The position numbers were made by a program, and so were the translations under genes. The notes under the pieces were generated by a model. The model did not search any database and was not told the DNA's origin. It saw nothing but the letters and a program-made list of their open reading frames with translations. A DNA stretch of 52,742 nt from Saprospiraceae bacterium (lineage in GTDB: Bacteria; Bacteroidota; Bacteroidia; Chitinophagales; Saprospiraceae), in assembly GCA_013214355.1 (NCBI GenBank), contig JABSSL010000051.1, positions 1 through 52,742 of the forward strand, in the 5' to 3' direction. The number at the start of each line of letters is the position of its first letter. Position 1 is the stretch's first letter. This document shows, in pieces, positions 33,042 to 42,800 of the stretch.

Positions 33042-35441
33042 TTATTTAATCTCGATCAGTGTAACGCCGTCACCTCCCAATTCAGCTTCGGGGTGGCGGA
33101 TATTCATTTCAACATTGTAGTATTCTCTCAATTTCTGTCTAACTACTTTCCGAAGGACTCCATTTCCTTTCCCATGTACAATTCGAAGATTGGTAGAATT
33201 AGCAATCAAAGCTCGATCTACAAAATCTTCGACCATCTTCATTGCCTCTTCCATGCGCATTCCCCTAATATCAATTTTTGACTGAAACCCTGAGGTATTG
33301 GAGATTTGTCCGGTGTGCACACTTTTGGTTGATCTGATCTCTAGTGGTTCCTTGGCGAGCTGAAGATCGCGCAGCTTGATCGTCATCTTGAGATCACCAA
33401 CCCAAACCACAGCTTTCTTCTTATCTAAAGATTCTACTTTTCCCGTAGCTCCTCCTGTTCTCAACTTCACAAAATCTCCTACGGCGATCGGGCGCTCCTC
33501 TACATTGGTAGGTTTTACTTCAGGCTGGTAATAAATCTTCTCCCTGAGATCATGAACCTCTTCAGCCAATTCCTTACGTTCTTCTTTTGCACGAGCCGCA
33601 AGTTTTTTGGCCTCTTCTAGATTCTGTTTCTCTCTGATCTCCCGAATTACGCGCTGAATTTCTTTGTTGTTATGAGCTACTTGTTGAAGTTCCTGTTCTT
33701 TACTTTCGAGTTTTAGTTTCTTTTTGCGGTAATCCAGATCTTTACTCATTTGCTCATAGGAGCGAATAAGTCGTTCTAAGGAGGATTGTTTGTTGGTTAA
33801 TGTCTCTAACTGATCTTCCAATTCCTTCTTCTCCCGCTGCAGGTCTACTAATAGTTCATCTACAGCTTTTTCATTCTTACCGATCTTATGCCGGGCGTAT
33901 TTCAGGACTTTGTTGGGCAAACCGCTTTTTTGCGCTATTTCAAAAGCGTACGAACTACCAGGACGGCCAACCTTTAGTTCATAGGTTGGGGAAAGGTTGT
34001 CATTGTCAAAAAGCATGCAACCATTAACAATACCTCGAGTCTTGAACGCAAATATCTTCAGATTAGAATAGTGGGTTGTGATAACCCCATGCACCTCCTT
34101 GAAATTAAGTTCACGCAATACGGCTTCAGCTATAGCCCCCCCTATCTTGGGATCTGTCCCGGATCCAAATTCATCAATTAAGATTAAGGTTTTATCATCG
34201 GCCTTCTCCAAAAATGAACGTGCGTTTGCCAATCTGGAACTGTAGGTACTAAGATCATCTTCTAGAGATTGCTGATCTCCAATATCTGCAAATATTTTGT
34301 TGAAAACGCCCATTTCCGATTCTGGATCAACAGGAATCAACATCCCCGCCTGTAGCATCAGTTGTAGTAAGCCTACCGATTTCATGGTGATAGACTTGCC
34401 GCCAGCATTAGGTCCACTTAAGACCAATAAGCGGTTCTTTCCTCGCAGAGACAAATTAAAGGGCACTGTTTTCTTTCCTAGCGCCTGATTTTTCAGCAAA
34501 AGTAGCGGATGGAACCCATGCAAAACCCCTAGATTAGGTTTGCCCTGAAGCTTCGGCAGTTCCCCTTTCATCTTCATCCCAAGTCTACCCTTTGCTTGGA
34601 TTAGATCAAACCGAATCAGTAATCCTTGGTACACATGAAAGTAGGGAATGTAAGGCCGAAGAGTAGCGCTGAGTTCCTTCAACAGTCGATAAATCTCTCG
34701 CTTGTACTGTGTTTCTAAGTCGAAGATATCGTTATTGATCTCGATTACTCCTTCTGGTTCAATGTAGGCAGTTTTACCGGTAGTGGATTCATCATGAATA
34801 ATGCCTCGAATTCTCCTCTTATGCTCAGAAGGTACACTTAAGACTCTGCGGCCGTTTCTAAAACTCTCCACGTTATCTGTCAACCAACCATTTTTACGGT
34901 ACTGGTTGATTAGATACCTAAACTGCTTTTCTAATTCCCGCTTCTTACTTTGGCTTCGTGTATGGATGCGTAAAAGCTCCTCAGAAGCATCCGGCTTAAT
35001 ATTTCCCTCTTCGTCAATAATCTTCTCGATAGCTAGAATCAATTCCCCATCGAAAGTAATCGACTGGACAATACGGTAGAGTTCTGGATAGACCTCTTGT
35101 CTATCCCCCATAAAGAACTTTAGTATATCTCTTAGCGTGGTGAGGGTAAGATTTATTTTCTGCAGACCTTCTACTGGAAGGACATAACCTTCCAATTCCA
35201 ACATCCTCAATTCTTCCCTGATATCATAATAGGTCTGGATCGGAAAAACATCTCCTTTGGTCAGGATCAGACTAAAAGCTTTCACCTCCTTCAATCCTGC
35301 CCTAATATTTTCAAGATCAGTATCCGGCTTTATCTCGCGTACACGTTCTTTCCCCAGATCTCCTACACATTCCTGCTCTAATAACTCTAATACCTTATCA
35401 AATTCTAACTTTTCGTACAGGTCGCTCGGCTCAAGTTGCAT
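33042..35441 (-). CDS. mutS2: MutS2 ATPase/endonuclease
   Basis: 799 residues from the ATG at 35441 (MQLEPSDLYEKLEF); an ATG 48 bp earlier is possible but the shorter start fits the family. Helical clamp/lever regions (~1-310) precede the MutS ATPase with Walker A GPNAGGKS, LSTYSSRLANARSFLE, Walker B LILIDEFGSGTDP and ITTHYSNLK. A long coiled coil (~510-640) follows, then a KOW-like turn (AVGDFVKLRTGGATGKVESL). The C-terminal Smr nuclease domain has IDIRGMRMEEAM and HGKGNGVLRKVV. MutS2 proteins suppress recombination or rescue collided ribosomes; both roles have been reported, and the sequence alone does not decide. It is 85 bp upstream of the ECF sigma gene. Confidence 0.97.
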   Translation of the reverse strand: MQLEPSDLYEKLEFDKVLELLEQECVGDLGKERVREIKPDTDLENIRAGLKEVKAFSLILTKGDVFPIQTYYDIREELRMLELEGYVLPVEGLQKINLTLTTLRDILKFFMGDRQEVYPELYRIVQSITFDGELILAIEKIIDEEGNIKPDASEELLRIHTRSQSKKRELEKQFRYLINQYRKNGWLTDNVESFRNGRRVLSVPSEHKRRIRGIIHDESTTGKTAYIEPEGVIEINNDIFDLETQYKREIYRLLKELSATLRPYIPYFHVYQGLLIRFDLIQAKGRLGMKMKGELPKLQGKPNLGVLHGFHPLLLLKNQALGKKTVPFNLSLRGKNRLLVLSGPNAGGKSITMKSVGLLQLMLQAGMLIPVDPESEMGVFNKIFADIGDQQSLEDDLSTYSSRLANARSFLEKADDKTLILIDEFGSGTDPKIGGAIAEAVLRELNFKEVHGVITTHYSNLKIFAFKTRGIVNGCMLFDNDNLSPTYELKVGRPGSSYAFEIAQKSGLPNKVLKYARHKIGKNEKAVDELLVDLQREKKELEDQLETLTNKQSSLERLIRSYEQMSKDLDYRKKKLKLESKEQELQQVAHNNKEIQRVIREIREKQNLEEAKKLAARAKEERKELAEEVHDLREKIYYQPEVKPTNVEERPIAVGDFVKLRTGGATGKVESLDKKKAVVWVGDLKMTIKLRDLQLAKEPLEIRSTKSVHTGQISNTSGFQSKIDIRGMRMEEAMKMVEDFVDRALIANSTNLRIVHGKGNGVLRKVVRQKLREYYNVEMNIRHPEAELGGDGVTLIEIK

Positions 35442-35607
35442 CACTTTCAATTTTATCTTAGTAATGACGAGTGAAAATTGACTCCTCATTAACTACAAAA
35501 ATCCGTAAAGACAATCATACAAACAAGTTTTACAGCTAAGAGTTCCCTTGCTGTCTAGAATTGCTCACTTTCTAGGGATCTAAGCCCGGACTTAAGCAGG
35601 TATTCAC

Positions 35608-35615
35608 TACCTTTG
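35608..35615 (+). promoter_or_regulatory. Promoter -7 element before aroC
   Basis: TACCTTTG, a full match to TAnnTTTG, 77 bp before the aroC start. No TTG lies 19-21 nt upstream, so only this element is supported. It is the sole element I see in 35490-35692. Confidence 0.45.
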
Positions 35616-35692
35616 CGAGCTCAAAAATTTCTTTTGGAGTCAGCTTAACTGATGACTCAATAAGAATCCATAAACAAGCAAAAATAGATAAC

Positions 35693-36772
35693 GTGGCAGG
35701 TAACATATTTGGGACGACTTTTCGCATCAGCACTTTTGGAGAATCTCACGGGAAAGCAATTGGTGTTATCCTTGACGGTTGCCCGGCGGGGCTTGAAATA
35801 GACGAAGAATTCATTCAGCAGGAACTGGATCGGCGCCGGCCGGGTCAGTCCAAAATCGTCACGCAGAGGAAGGAGAGTGATACGGTTCAAATCCTATCCG
35901 GCATATTTGAGGGTAAGTCAACGGGGACACCCATCGCCATGGTTATCTTCAATGCAGATGCGCGTTCAAAAGACTACAGCCATATCGCTGATAAATTTCG
36001 CCCCTCTCACGCAGACTTTACCTACACCGCAAAATACGGCGTACGGGATTACAGAGGTGGCGGGCGTTCATCGGCACGAGAAACAGCAGCCAGGGTAGCG
36101 GCTGGAGCCATCGCTAAGCAATTCTTAGCCACCCAAGGGGTAAAGATACAGGCCTATGTAAGTCAAGTGGGGCACCTAGCCACCAACAAATCGTACCAAG
36201 ATTTAGATTTAACACAAACTGAAGCTACCCCCGTGCGCTGTCCTGATCTGGACATCGCTAGTCAAATGATAGATTACATCAAGGAGGTTAGAAAAGATGG
36301 AGATACCATTGGCGGTATCGTCAATGCAGTGGTACAGGGTTGCCCAGTGGGTATCGGCGAACCTGCATTTGACAAGTTGCATGCCGACCTCGCCAAAGCC
36401 ATGTTAAGCATCAACGCCTGCAAAGGCTTCGAGTATGGATCTGGATTTAATGGGGTATCAATGCGCGGGTCGGAGCATAACGATATATTCTTTGAAGAGG
36501 ATGGTCAAGTCAAAACCAAGACCAATCATTCTGGAGGAATACAAGGGGGGATTTCCAATGGTATGGATATCTATTTCCGAACCGCTTTCAAGCCCGTAGC
36601 GACAATTGTTAGCGAACAGGACTCTATAAATGAACAAGGAGAGGCTGTTACTGTTGTAGGTAAAGGAAGACACGATCCATGTGTCGTCCCGCGAGCAGTG
36701 CCAATCGTGGAAAGCATGACAGCACTGGTCATCGCTGATCATTTGCTACGACAACGAACGGTCAAATCATAA
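35693..36772 (+). CDS. aroC: Chorismate synthase
   Basis: 359 residues from a GTG start at 35693 (GTG GCA GGT AAC ATA); no ATG fits. Catalyses the last step of the shikimate pathway, from EPSP to chorismate, using reduced FMN. All three family signatures are visible: [18 protein letters not shown] near the N-terminus, [25 protein letters not shown] in the middle, and [17 protein letters not shown] near the C-terminus. Length is standard. It is a single gene, with mutS2 divergent from it and the MG2/Plug gene 148 bp downstream. aroK at 4551 belongs to the same pathway. Confidence 0.98.
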   Translation: MAGNIFGTTFRISTFGESHGKAIGVILDGCPAGLEIDEEFIQQELDRRRPGQSKIVTQRKESDTVQILSGIFEGKSTGTPIAMVIFNADARSKDYSHIADKFRPSHADFTYTAKYGVRDYRGGGRSSARETAARVAAGAIAKQFLATQGVKIQAYVSQVGHLATNKSYQDLDLTQTEATPVRCPDLDIASQMIDYIKEVRKDGDTIGGIVNAVVQGCPVGIGEPAFDKLHADLAKAMLSINACKGFEYGSGFNGVSMRGSEHNDIFFEEDGQVKTKTNHSGGIQGGISNGMDIYFRTAFKPVATIVSEQDSINEQGEAVTVVGKGRHDPCVVPRAVPIVESMTALVIADHLLRQRTVKS

Positions 36773-36920
36773 AAAGAGTGCTCTTTGAATAAAGCTCAAT
36801 TTTAACCGTTACTGTAGTGGTGGTCGCTCTGAATCAGGGGGTAGACACTCCTGAAGATTAGAACACTTCGTGGTCTTTATATAGGACGCACGTGCGAAAA
36901 ACCCTTGAAAAAAACTCATC

Positions 36921-39431
36921 ATGACTGTTAAAATGCGCTTATTCGTAGGCCTCTGCCTGTGTTTCTCTCTTTTCCTATCTTTTCAAAACATCCCCGTTCA
37001 GGAAGCTTACAACAAAGTAATAGAACATTACAAGGCCTATAATAAAGTAGGATCTGACAAAGTCTATGTCCAGACCGATAAGCCCTATTACACCACCGGG
37101 GAAACCATCTGGATCAAAGCCTATGTGGTGGATGCCATTAGACACCTGAAAAGCCCACATTCTCAGATTGTCTACGTAGAATTGATTGATCCAGCTGATA
37201 GCATCGTAGCCACCAGAAGATTAATGATCGAAGATGTTGGTGCCGCGGGCGACATTCGCCTATCCCCGGACTGGTCAAGCGGTAATTATACACTCAGAGC
37301 CTATACCAACTATATGCGAAACAGTGCTGAGCAGTACTTTTATCGGCAATCTATCCCGGTTTGGTTTCAAGATATAGAAAACAAAGGCAAGGCCGTTGGC
37401 GGTAGCTCAGCAGAACTTAGCAATACAGCAGCGGCCATCGAAGCTCGTCCAGCCTTGCAATTTTACCCTGAAGGCGGTGAGTTGGTCGCAGGTTTGAAAT
37501 CCAAGATGGGTATAAAGCTAACGGACCAAGGAGGAAATGGTCTTTCACTGGAAGGCAGTATAGTGGAGGACAATGGGCAACCCGTGGCCGTATTTCGGAC
37601 CTTCGATTTCGGCTTAGGAGTCGTTTCCTTTACACCTGAATCGGGAAAAAAGTACCGGGCTGAAATAAAGATGGATGATGTTACCCAAACCTATGCTATT
37701 CCAGAAATCAAAGCCCATGGATATAACCTGAGCATTGGTAATTTAGGAAAATCCATTGAAGTTAAAGTACAGGCCTCAACTGGGGAAAACCTGGAGGGTG
37801 CCTTTTTGATTGGGCATTTACGGGGTGGTATCTTTTTACAGCAGGTTTTCACTACAGAACATTCAGAAGGATTTACCTATCAACTATCGACGGCTAATTT
37901 ACCCGACGGAGTAGCTCAGTTTACCTTGTATAAAGCAGATGGAGAACCGATCTGCGAAAGACTCACTTTCATTGATAATCCTGCTGATGAACTAGAGGTT
38001 AAGCTCAAGGTAGATCGTGACCAGTACAAAGCCCGGCAAAAAGTCAGCATGGATATTGAGCTCAAGGACAAGACCGGACGGCCTGTGATAGCGGATCTAT
38101 CTCTCGCCATCACTGACCTATCCGCAGTCACAGAATCTTCTGCTTCAGAAAATATCAAGAGCTGGTTATTACTTAATTCTGACTTGAGGGGGGAAATTAA
38201 GAATCCGGGATTCTTCTTTTCAGAGCCATTCAACGGAAAAAGAAGATACCTCTTAGATGCCCTGATGTTGACTCACGGCTGGAGAAAATTTGTTTGGACG
38301 AGCCTTCCTGAACAGCCAGTGGCTTATCCAGGGGAGCAGGGCATTGTAATCAAGGGGGCCACCACTAAATTAGGGCAGCCCAATTCGCCGGTTCCGACCT
38401 TCACTCGATTAAATGTCTTGGAATCGGAATTATTCCAGAATGAGCAGGAAACTGATGAACAAGGCCGCTTTACCTTTGGACCTTATTTATTTCAAGATAC
38501 AGTGGAGGTTGTGCTCCAGGCTCGCAAACTGAAAAAGAATGCAAAGAAGAAAAAAGGTAAGTTAACGGGGGATCGTTTCGTTGACATCCAGCTTAGCCCC
38601 GAAGCAGCACCACCGAATATCATCTCCTATGACTTTACTAGGCCGCAAGCAAGTTCAAGCCTTTTAGATAAATACTTGAGCATAAGTCAAGAAAGAAAAC
38701 GGAACGACCGAATCTTTGACGGAATGAGTATAGATTTTGATGAGATTACGGTTACAGGCCGCAGAACCCAACGGACCGAAGAAGAGGTAATCGAGAGCAT
38801 TGTGTCCTACTATGGAGAACCCACACACCGTCTCATGCTTGACTCCATGATGGGAACAGACGGAAATAGTGTATTTGATCTCCTGATGCGCATGCCTGGA
38901 GTTACAGTATCCGGATCTTATCCTAACCAGACGGCGCAGATTCGTGGGAGCGTCAGTTTTCAAGCCGGTACCGCTCCTTTGTATTTGTTGGATGGAAATC
39001 CAATTGACGAAAGTTTTGCCGCTGCCATGCGATCCAATGAAGTATTCCTTATCGATCTTCTGAGTGGCCCAGAAGCTGCCATTTATGGCTCGCAAGCAAG
39101 CAATGGAGTGATCGCCCTCTACAGCAGGAGGGGATCTAGAGGATCAACGGTTAAGAAGCGGCAGCCTGGTATCATTAACTTCACTCATCCTGGCTTGTAT
39201 AAAGCTAGACAATTCTTCAGCCCGAACTACGCAAAAAGAATCCCCGATCACCAAAAGCCAGACCTTCGAACTACCTTATTTTGGGAGCCATCCATTGCCG
39301 TTAACGGCGAAGGACCAGCAAAACTGGACTTCTATACTTGTGATAATGCAGGAACGTACCTGGTCAAATTGGAGGGAATTAGTAGTATGGGCCAGCTGAT
39401 TTACCAAACCTCAGTGATCGAGGTGAAGTAA
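36921..39431 (+). CDS. Large exported MG2/TonB-plug domain protein
   Basis: 836 residues. A Sec signal peptide (~5-22) leads to an MG2-like macroglobulin domain (~45-150): KVYVQTDKPYYTTGETIWIKAYV, SGNYTLRAYTNYM. More beta-sandwich domains follow (~175-470). Near residues 625-745 comes a TonB-dependent-receptor plug domain: EEVIESIVSYYG, FDLLMRMPGVTVSG, PLYLLDGNPIDESF, LLSGPEAAIYGSQASNGVIALYSRR. No outer-membrane barrel follows; the chain ends with another beta domain. Such proteins are common in Bacteroidota and have no settled function. An MG2 domain with a plug suggests an outer-membrane or periplasmic role linked to TonB-type ligand handling. No TonB, ExbB or SusD gene is adjacent. Confidence 0.85.
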   Translation: MTVKMRLFVGLCLCFSLFLSFQNIPVQEAYNKVIEHYKAYNKVGSDKVYVQTDKPYYTTGETIWIKAYVVDAIRHLKSPHSQIVYVELIDPADSIVATRRLMIEDVGAAGDIRLSPDWSSGNYTLRAYTNYMRNSAEQYFYRQSIPVWFQDIENKGKAVGGSSAELSNTAAAIEARPALQFYPEGGELVAGLKSKMGIKLTDQGGNGLSLEGSIVEDNGQPVAVFRTFDFGLGVVSFTPESGKKYRAEIKMDDVTQTYAIPEIKAHGYNLSIGNLGKSIEVKVQASTGENLEGAFLIGHLRGGIFLQQVFTTEHSEGFTYQLSTANLPDGVAQFTLYKADGEPICERLTFIDNPADELEVKLKVDRDQYKARQKVSMDIELKDKTGRPVIADLSLAITDLSAVTESSASENIKSWLLLNSDLRGEIKNPGFFFSEPFNGKRRYLLDALMLTHGWRKFVWTSLPEQPVAYPGEQGIVIKGATTKLGQPNSPVPTFTRLNVLESELFQNEQETDEQGRFTFGPYLFQDTVEVVLQARKLKKNAKKKKGKLTGDRFVDIQLSPEAAPPNIISYDFTRPQASSSLLDKYLSISQERKRNDRIFDGMSIDFDEITVTGRRTQRTEEEVIESIVSYYGEPTHRLMLDSMMGTDGNSVFDLLMRMPGVTVSGSYPNQTAQIRGSVSFQAGTAPLYLLDGNPIDESFAAAMRSNEVFLIDLLSGPEAAIYGSQASNGVIALYSRRGSRGSTVKKRQPGIINFTHPGLYKARQFFSPNYAKRIPDHQKPDLRTTLFWEPSIAVNGEGPAKLDFYTCDNAGTYLVKLEGISSMGQLIYQTSVIEVK

Positions 39432-39459
39432 TAAGTTTTGGCAGCTGGAGAGCCATTTA

Positions 39460-39816
39460 TTAGACCTCTTCAATCATTGATGTCCCGCTGGATTGGTCAC
39501 CGCTAGTCCAAGTCCAGTGTTCTTCATAACGAATCTTATCATTGGTGGAGTTACTGGGGATTGAATGACACTTCCCGGTCATGAATTCTCCTGCTAGGTT
39601 CTGATGCTGGTAGCGAAAGTGTAGGTCTCCGTTGGTTTCCATGTAACCACTTAAGGTGCCAAAGCGTACCTGTCCTCCTTCATACGTGGCCCAAACTATA
39701 TCTCCTTTTTGGTGGTACTGAAATCGCGTATCACCATCGACCTCCCCATTATCCGTATTGGCGAGAGAACGGAATACTTTTCCTTCTAAATTGTAAGGGA
39801 ATTTAGCGATTGGCAT
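39460..39816 (-). CDS. Small conserved protein of unknown function (often labelled N-acetylglutamate synthase)
   Basis: 118 residues. The pattern GKVFRSLANTDNGEVDGDTRFQYHQKGDIVWATYEGGQVRFGTLSGYMETNGDLHFRYQHQNLAGEFMTGKCHS...HWTWTSGDQSSGTSMIEE matches a small all-beta family. It is found across Bacteroidota and Firmicutes and sometimes called N-acetylglutamate synthase; I see no acetyltransferase motif, and the name is unreliable. It probably folds as a lipocalin-like barrel. The start overlaps the end of tamB by 14 bp, so it is the second gene of that transcript, but no link to envelope assembly is known. Confidence 0.8.
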   Translation of the reverse strand: MPIAKFPYNLEGKVFRSLANTDNGEVDGDTRFQYHQKGDIVWATYEGGQVRFGTLSGYMETNGDLHFRYQHQNLAGEFMTGKCHSIPSNSTNDKIRYEEHWTWTSGDQSSGTSMIEEV

Positions 39817-42800
39817 CTCTCTTCATATTTTTCAAAAATTCATTGAATTTATTGAATTGCCGTCGGTAACTCAGGCCCGCACCAACTTGGAGTCTCCGAA
39901 CCCCTCCGATTTCTGGTTCCAAGCGTTGATAGACTCGTAATTTAAGGGTCCGAGCATCATTAATCACGTATTCAATAACGATGTCATTCCCAACAAAAGT
40001 ACCATTCCCTCCAATTGAGGAAGACGAAGCTACGGTCCCAATATCCACATTCCCCCCTACTTCGATCGAAAGGCGATCATTGATTCGTTTCCTTACACTT
40101 ACTTCGAACTCATCTCCCCCTAGCAGATCCTGTCCGTCACCAAGGTCTGTACTGCGATATTGTCGATAATTGAAATCAAAATCAATGTCCTGATCAGAGA
40201 ATAAGCGAGTCACAAGTAGAGAAAGTTGATTAGACAAAAACTCGCTCATGGTATTATACAAAACTGTACCTCCATTAAAAGCTAAGCCAGAAGGCAGAAA
40301 CTGTTGCACCACAATCAAACCGAAAACCTGTCGATTTAACTCATCCTGGTTTTGCTTCAATAGCCTCAACTTATTGTCGGTATAGGTCTGCAATTGTCCG
40401 GTCAATGAAGGGAAAGCAATGTCAAAATTTATCAAAGGCCTTAACAGTTCCCCCTCCAATTGCAGGGTAAGATCGACATCTGTAGCATTATAAGCTTCAT
40501 TCTTGGTGGTGGCATCTACGCCAGAAAGGTATTCCTGGATAAAGTTAGACACAGGTGTCTCTAAATCCTTGTAGGAAGCTTCTAATTTTATTTTCGCGCC
40601 AAACGGGTCTCCATCCCAGGTGATTTTCCCTCCTCTCTTAATGGAAAAATCCTTGTTTACCACATTATAGAGCGTAAATAGATAATCTCCTCGCTCAATA
40701 GTATAGTCACCATACATTTGAAAATCTCTCCCCCTGGGCATAATCAAGCGAATATTACCCCGACCATTTCCTCGTATGATATCTCCGGCTTGCTCGTCAA
40801 AGATTAGCTCCATTTCCGCCTCTTCCGTAACGACAAGGTCCATTTCTAGGCTAAGCCCGCTTACCAGTTCTGGATTGTTAGTTACCTCTTCTTCCTTCTT
40901 GCTATTCCGAGAAACAAAGCGGATCTCATCGATTGGAGAAGTTTCGACATCGTAGCTTACTGGAATCGTGATCTTAGTACTATCACCCGCACTGGCATTG
41001 ATGTAAATATTAGGCTGTTTGAAATCACCGTAGAAGAAAACATCCCCCGCACCCAAGGCATGTCCATAGAATAGTTCATTGTCTCCCTTCTTGGTATCCA
41101 GGGCCAAGAAACGCTTGGTGTGTAGACTCGCCTTTAACCCTAGATTTCGAAGATGATGATGACTAATCCCCCCTTTCAATTCAGCACTATGCCCATATTT
41201 ATCGTAGATGACCGTTTTACTTGCGTCAAAAAGCTCATTGTCTACTGTTACTAATCCTCGATCAAAGGTGTATTCCGTTTGCAGAAAGTCGACCGTCACA
41301 GCTCCATCATACACCAAAATTTCACCACTGATGTTCGGCTCTCCCCTACCGCTGATCCTCAGGTTTGACCAGAAGTCTCCCCGCATGCCTGAAACGGATT
41401 CACCGATCCAAAATTCAGCAATATCTAAGGGATAACCAGAGAAATCAATTCCAAAGTCATAGTATCCTGCCTGCTCATCGGTTGGGAGCGTATTCGATGG
41501 CTTTCCACCTTTGTTCGCCAGGTTTATAATTCCGTCTCCAATCAACTGCATCGTATCACGCGTAACGGATAGGAAAGTATTTAATTGACTCTTAACGTTG
41601 CTGGCATCAGCCTGCAATTGTAATCCCCCAAAGTCTCTTTCATTTATAAAGAAGGTATCTGCAGCTACTGATAAACGAATGTCTTCTAATTGAAAAACGT
41701 CACCCACGAATACTTCTGCATCAAACTCACCTCTAAAATCCAGCGGATCATAGTCCCAGATTTCATCAATAAATGCGAAATCAAAATTTGTCACCTTAAG
41801 ACTAATCTCGTTTTCCTCCTCTTTATTGAATTCGACCACACGTCGACCATTTGAAAGCTTGAAGTTTCGCGTATTGAGGTAGTTTTTGCCAAAAACAACA
41901 GAATTGTCTTTGGACAAATCCCAGCGATTTTCCATGATTTCCAAAGTAGATGGCTTAAACTGGATCTTATAGTTTTGACTATCCGGCAAATACAGCAACC
42001 CATCTATCTTCAAACCTTCCACATAGCTATTTCGTTGGGTGTAGGTAAGTCCAAAATCTAGGGTGTCAGGATTCAAAATACTGGTTATATATGCTTGACC
42101 GAAAGGCGTTTTATCATTGACCACCGTACTATCGATAACCAAAGACACAGAAGCATTATCTGATTTGGCATCAAAACGGAAAGTAAAATCTCTGAAGTCT
42201 ACGGTATTAAATTTAAGGGAAGGGATTTCCACTATTAAGTACATCTCTTCCCTTTGCCCTTTGTAATACCCCTCAACCTCGGCATTTTGAATGGGCCCTA
42301 AACTAGGTAGTAAGAGTTGGTTTAGATTTTTAGAATCTTGAATCAGAATCTTGAAGTCAAAGTTATTCGCGATCTGGTTGGAATCAATCTTACCTCTTAT
42401 ATTCAGCCGATTAGCAAATCTAGGATAGTGGTTTTCGACAAAGTAGAGCAGTGTATTCGGCAATTGTTCTACATCGTACTCTCCATTAAAATCTGCACTT
42501 AGAATTTCGGATTTGACCTGCACATGATTTTCACCCAAAGCATCCACTCTTGACTGTACTATTAGCGAATCTACTCGATATTCCTTTTCTTGATTCTCCA
42601 GTATAATCACATCCGTCAATTCTGCCGAACCTATCATATCTGAGATCCGATTGGTACTCAAATCCAGGTCCAGTTTTGCCCCAATGATCAAGTCTTTCTT
42701 CGATAAATTCAGTCGCTTAAGGTCCAGCTTAGTAACAGTTGCTTCAAATATATAATTCGGGATACTGTCCGTAAAGTCTAGTTCACCATTAAATTTGAAA

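Noticed and set aside
35877-35895. GGTTCAAATCC resembling a tRNA T-arm
   Set aside because: Falls inside the conserved aroC coding frame with no acceptor stem or other arms.
38664-39095. 143-codon frame antisense to the MG2/Plug gene
   Set aside because: The opposite strand encodes a clear TonB plug; this frame is its shadow.
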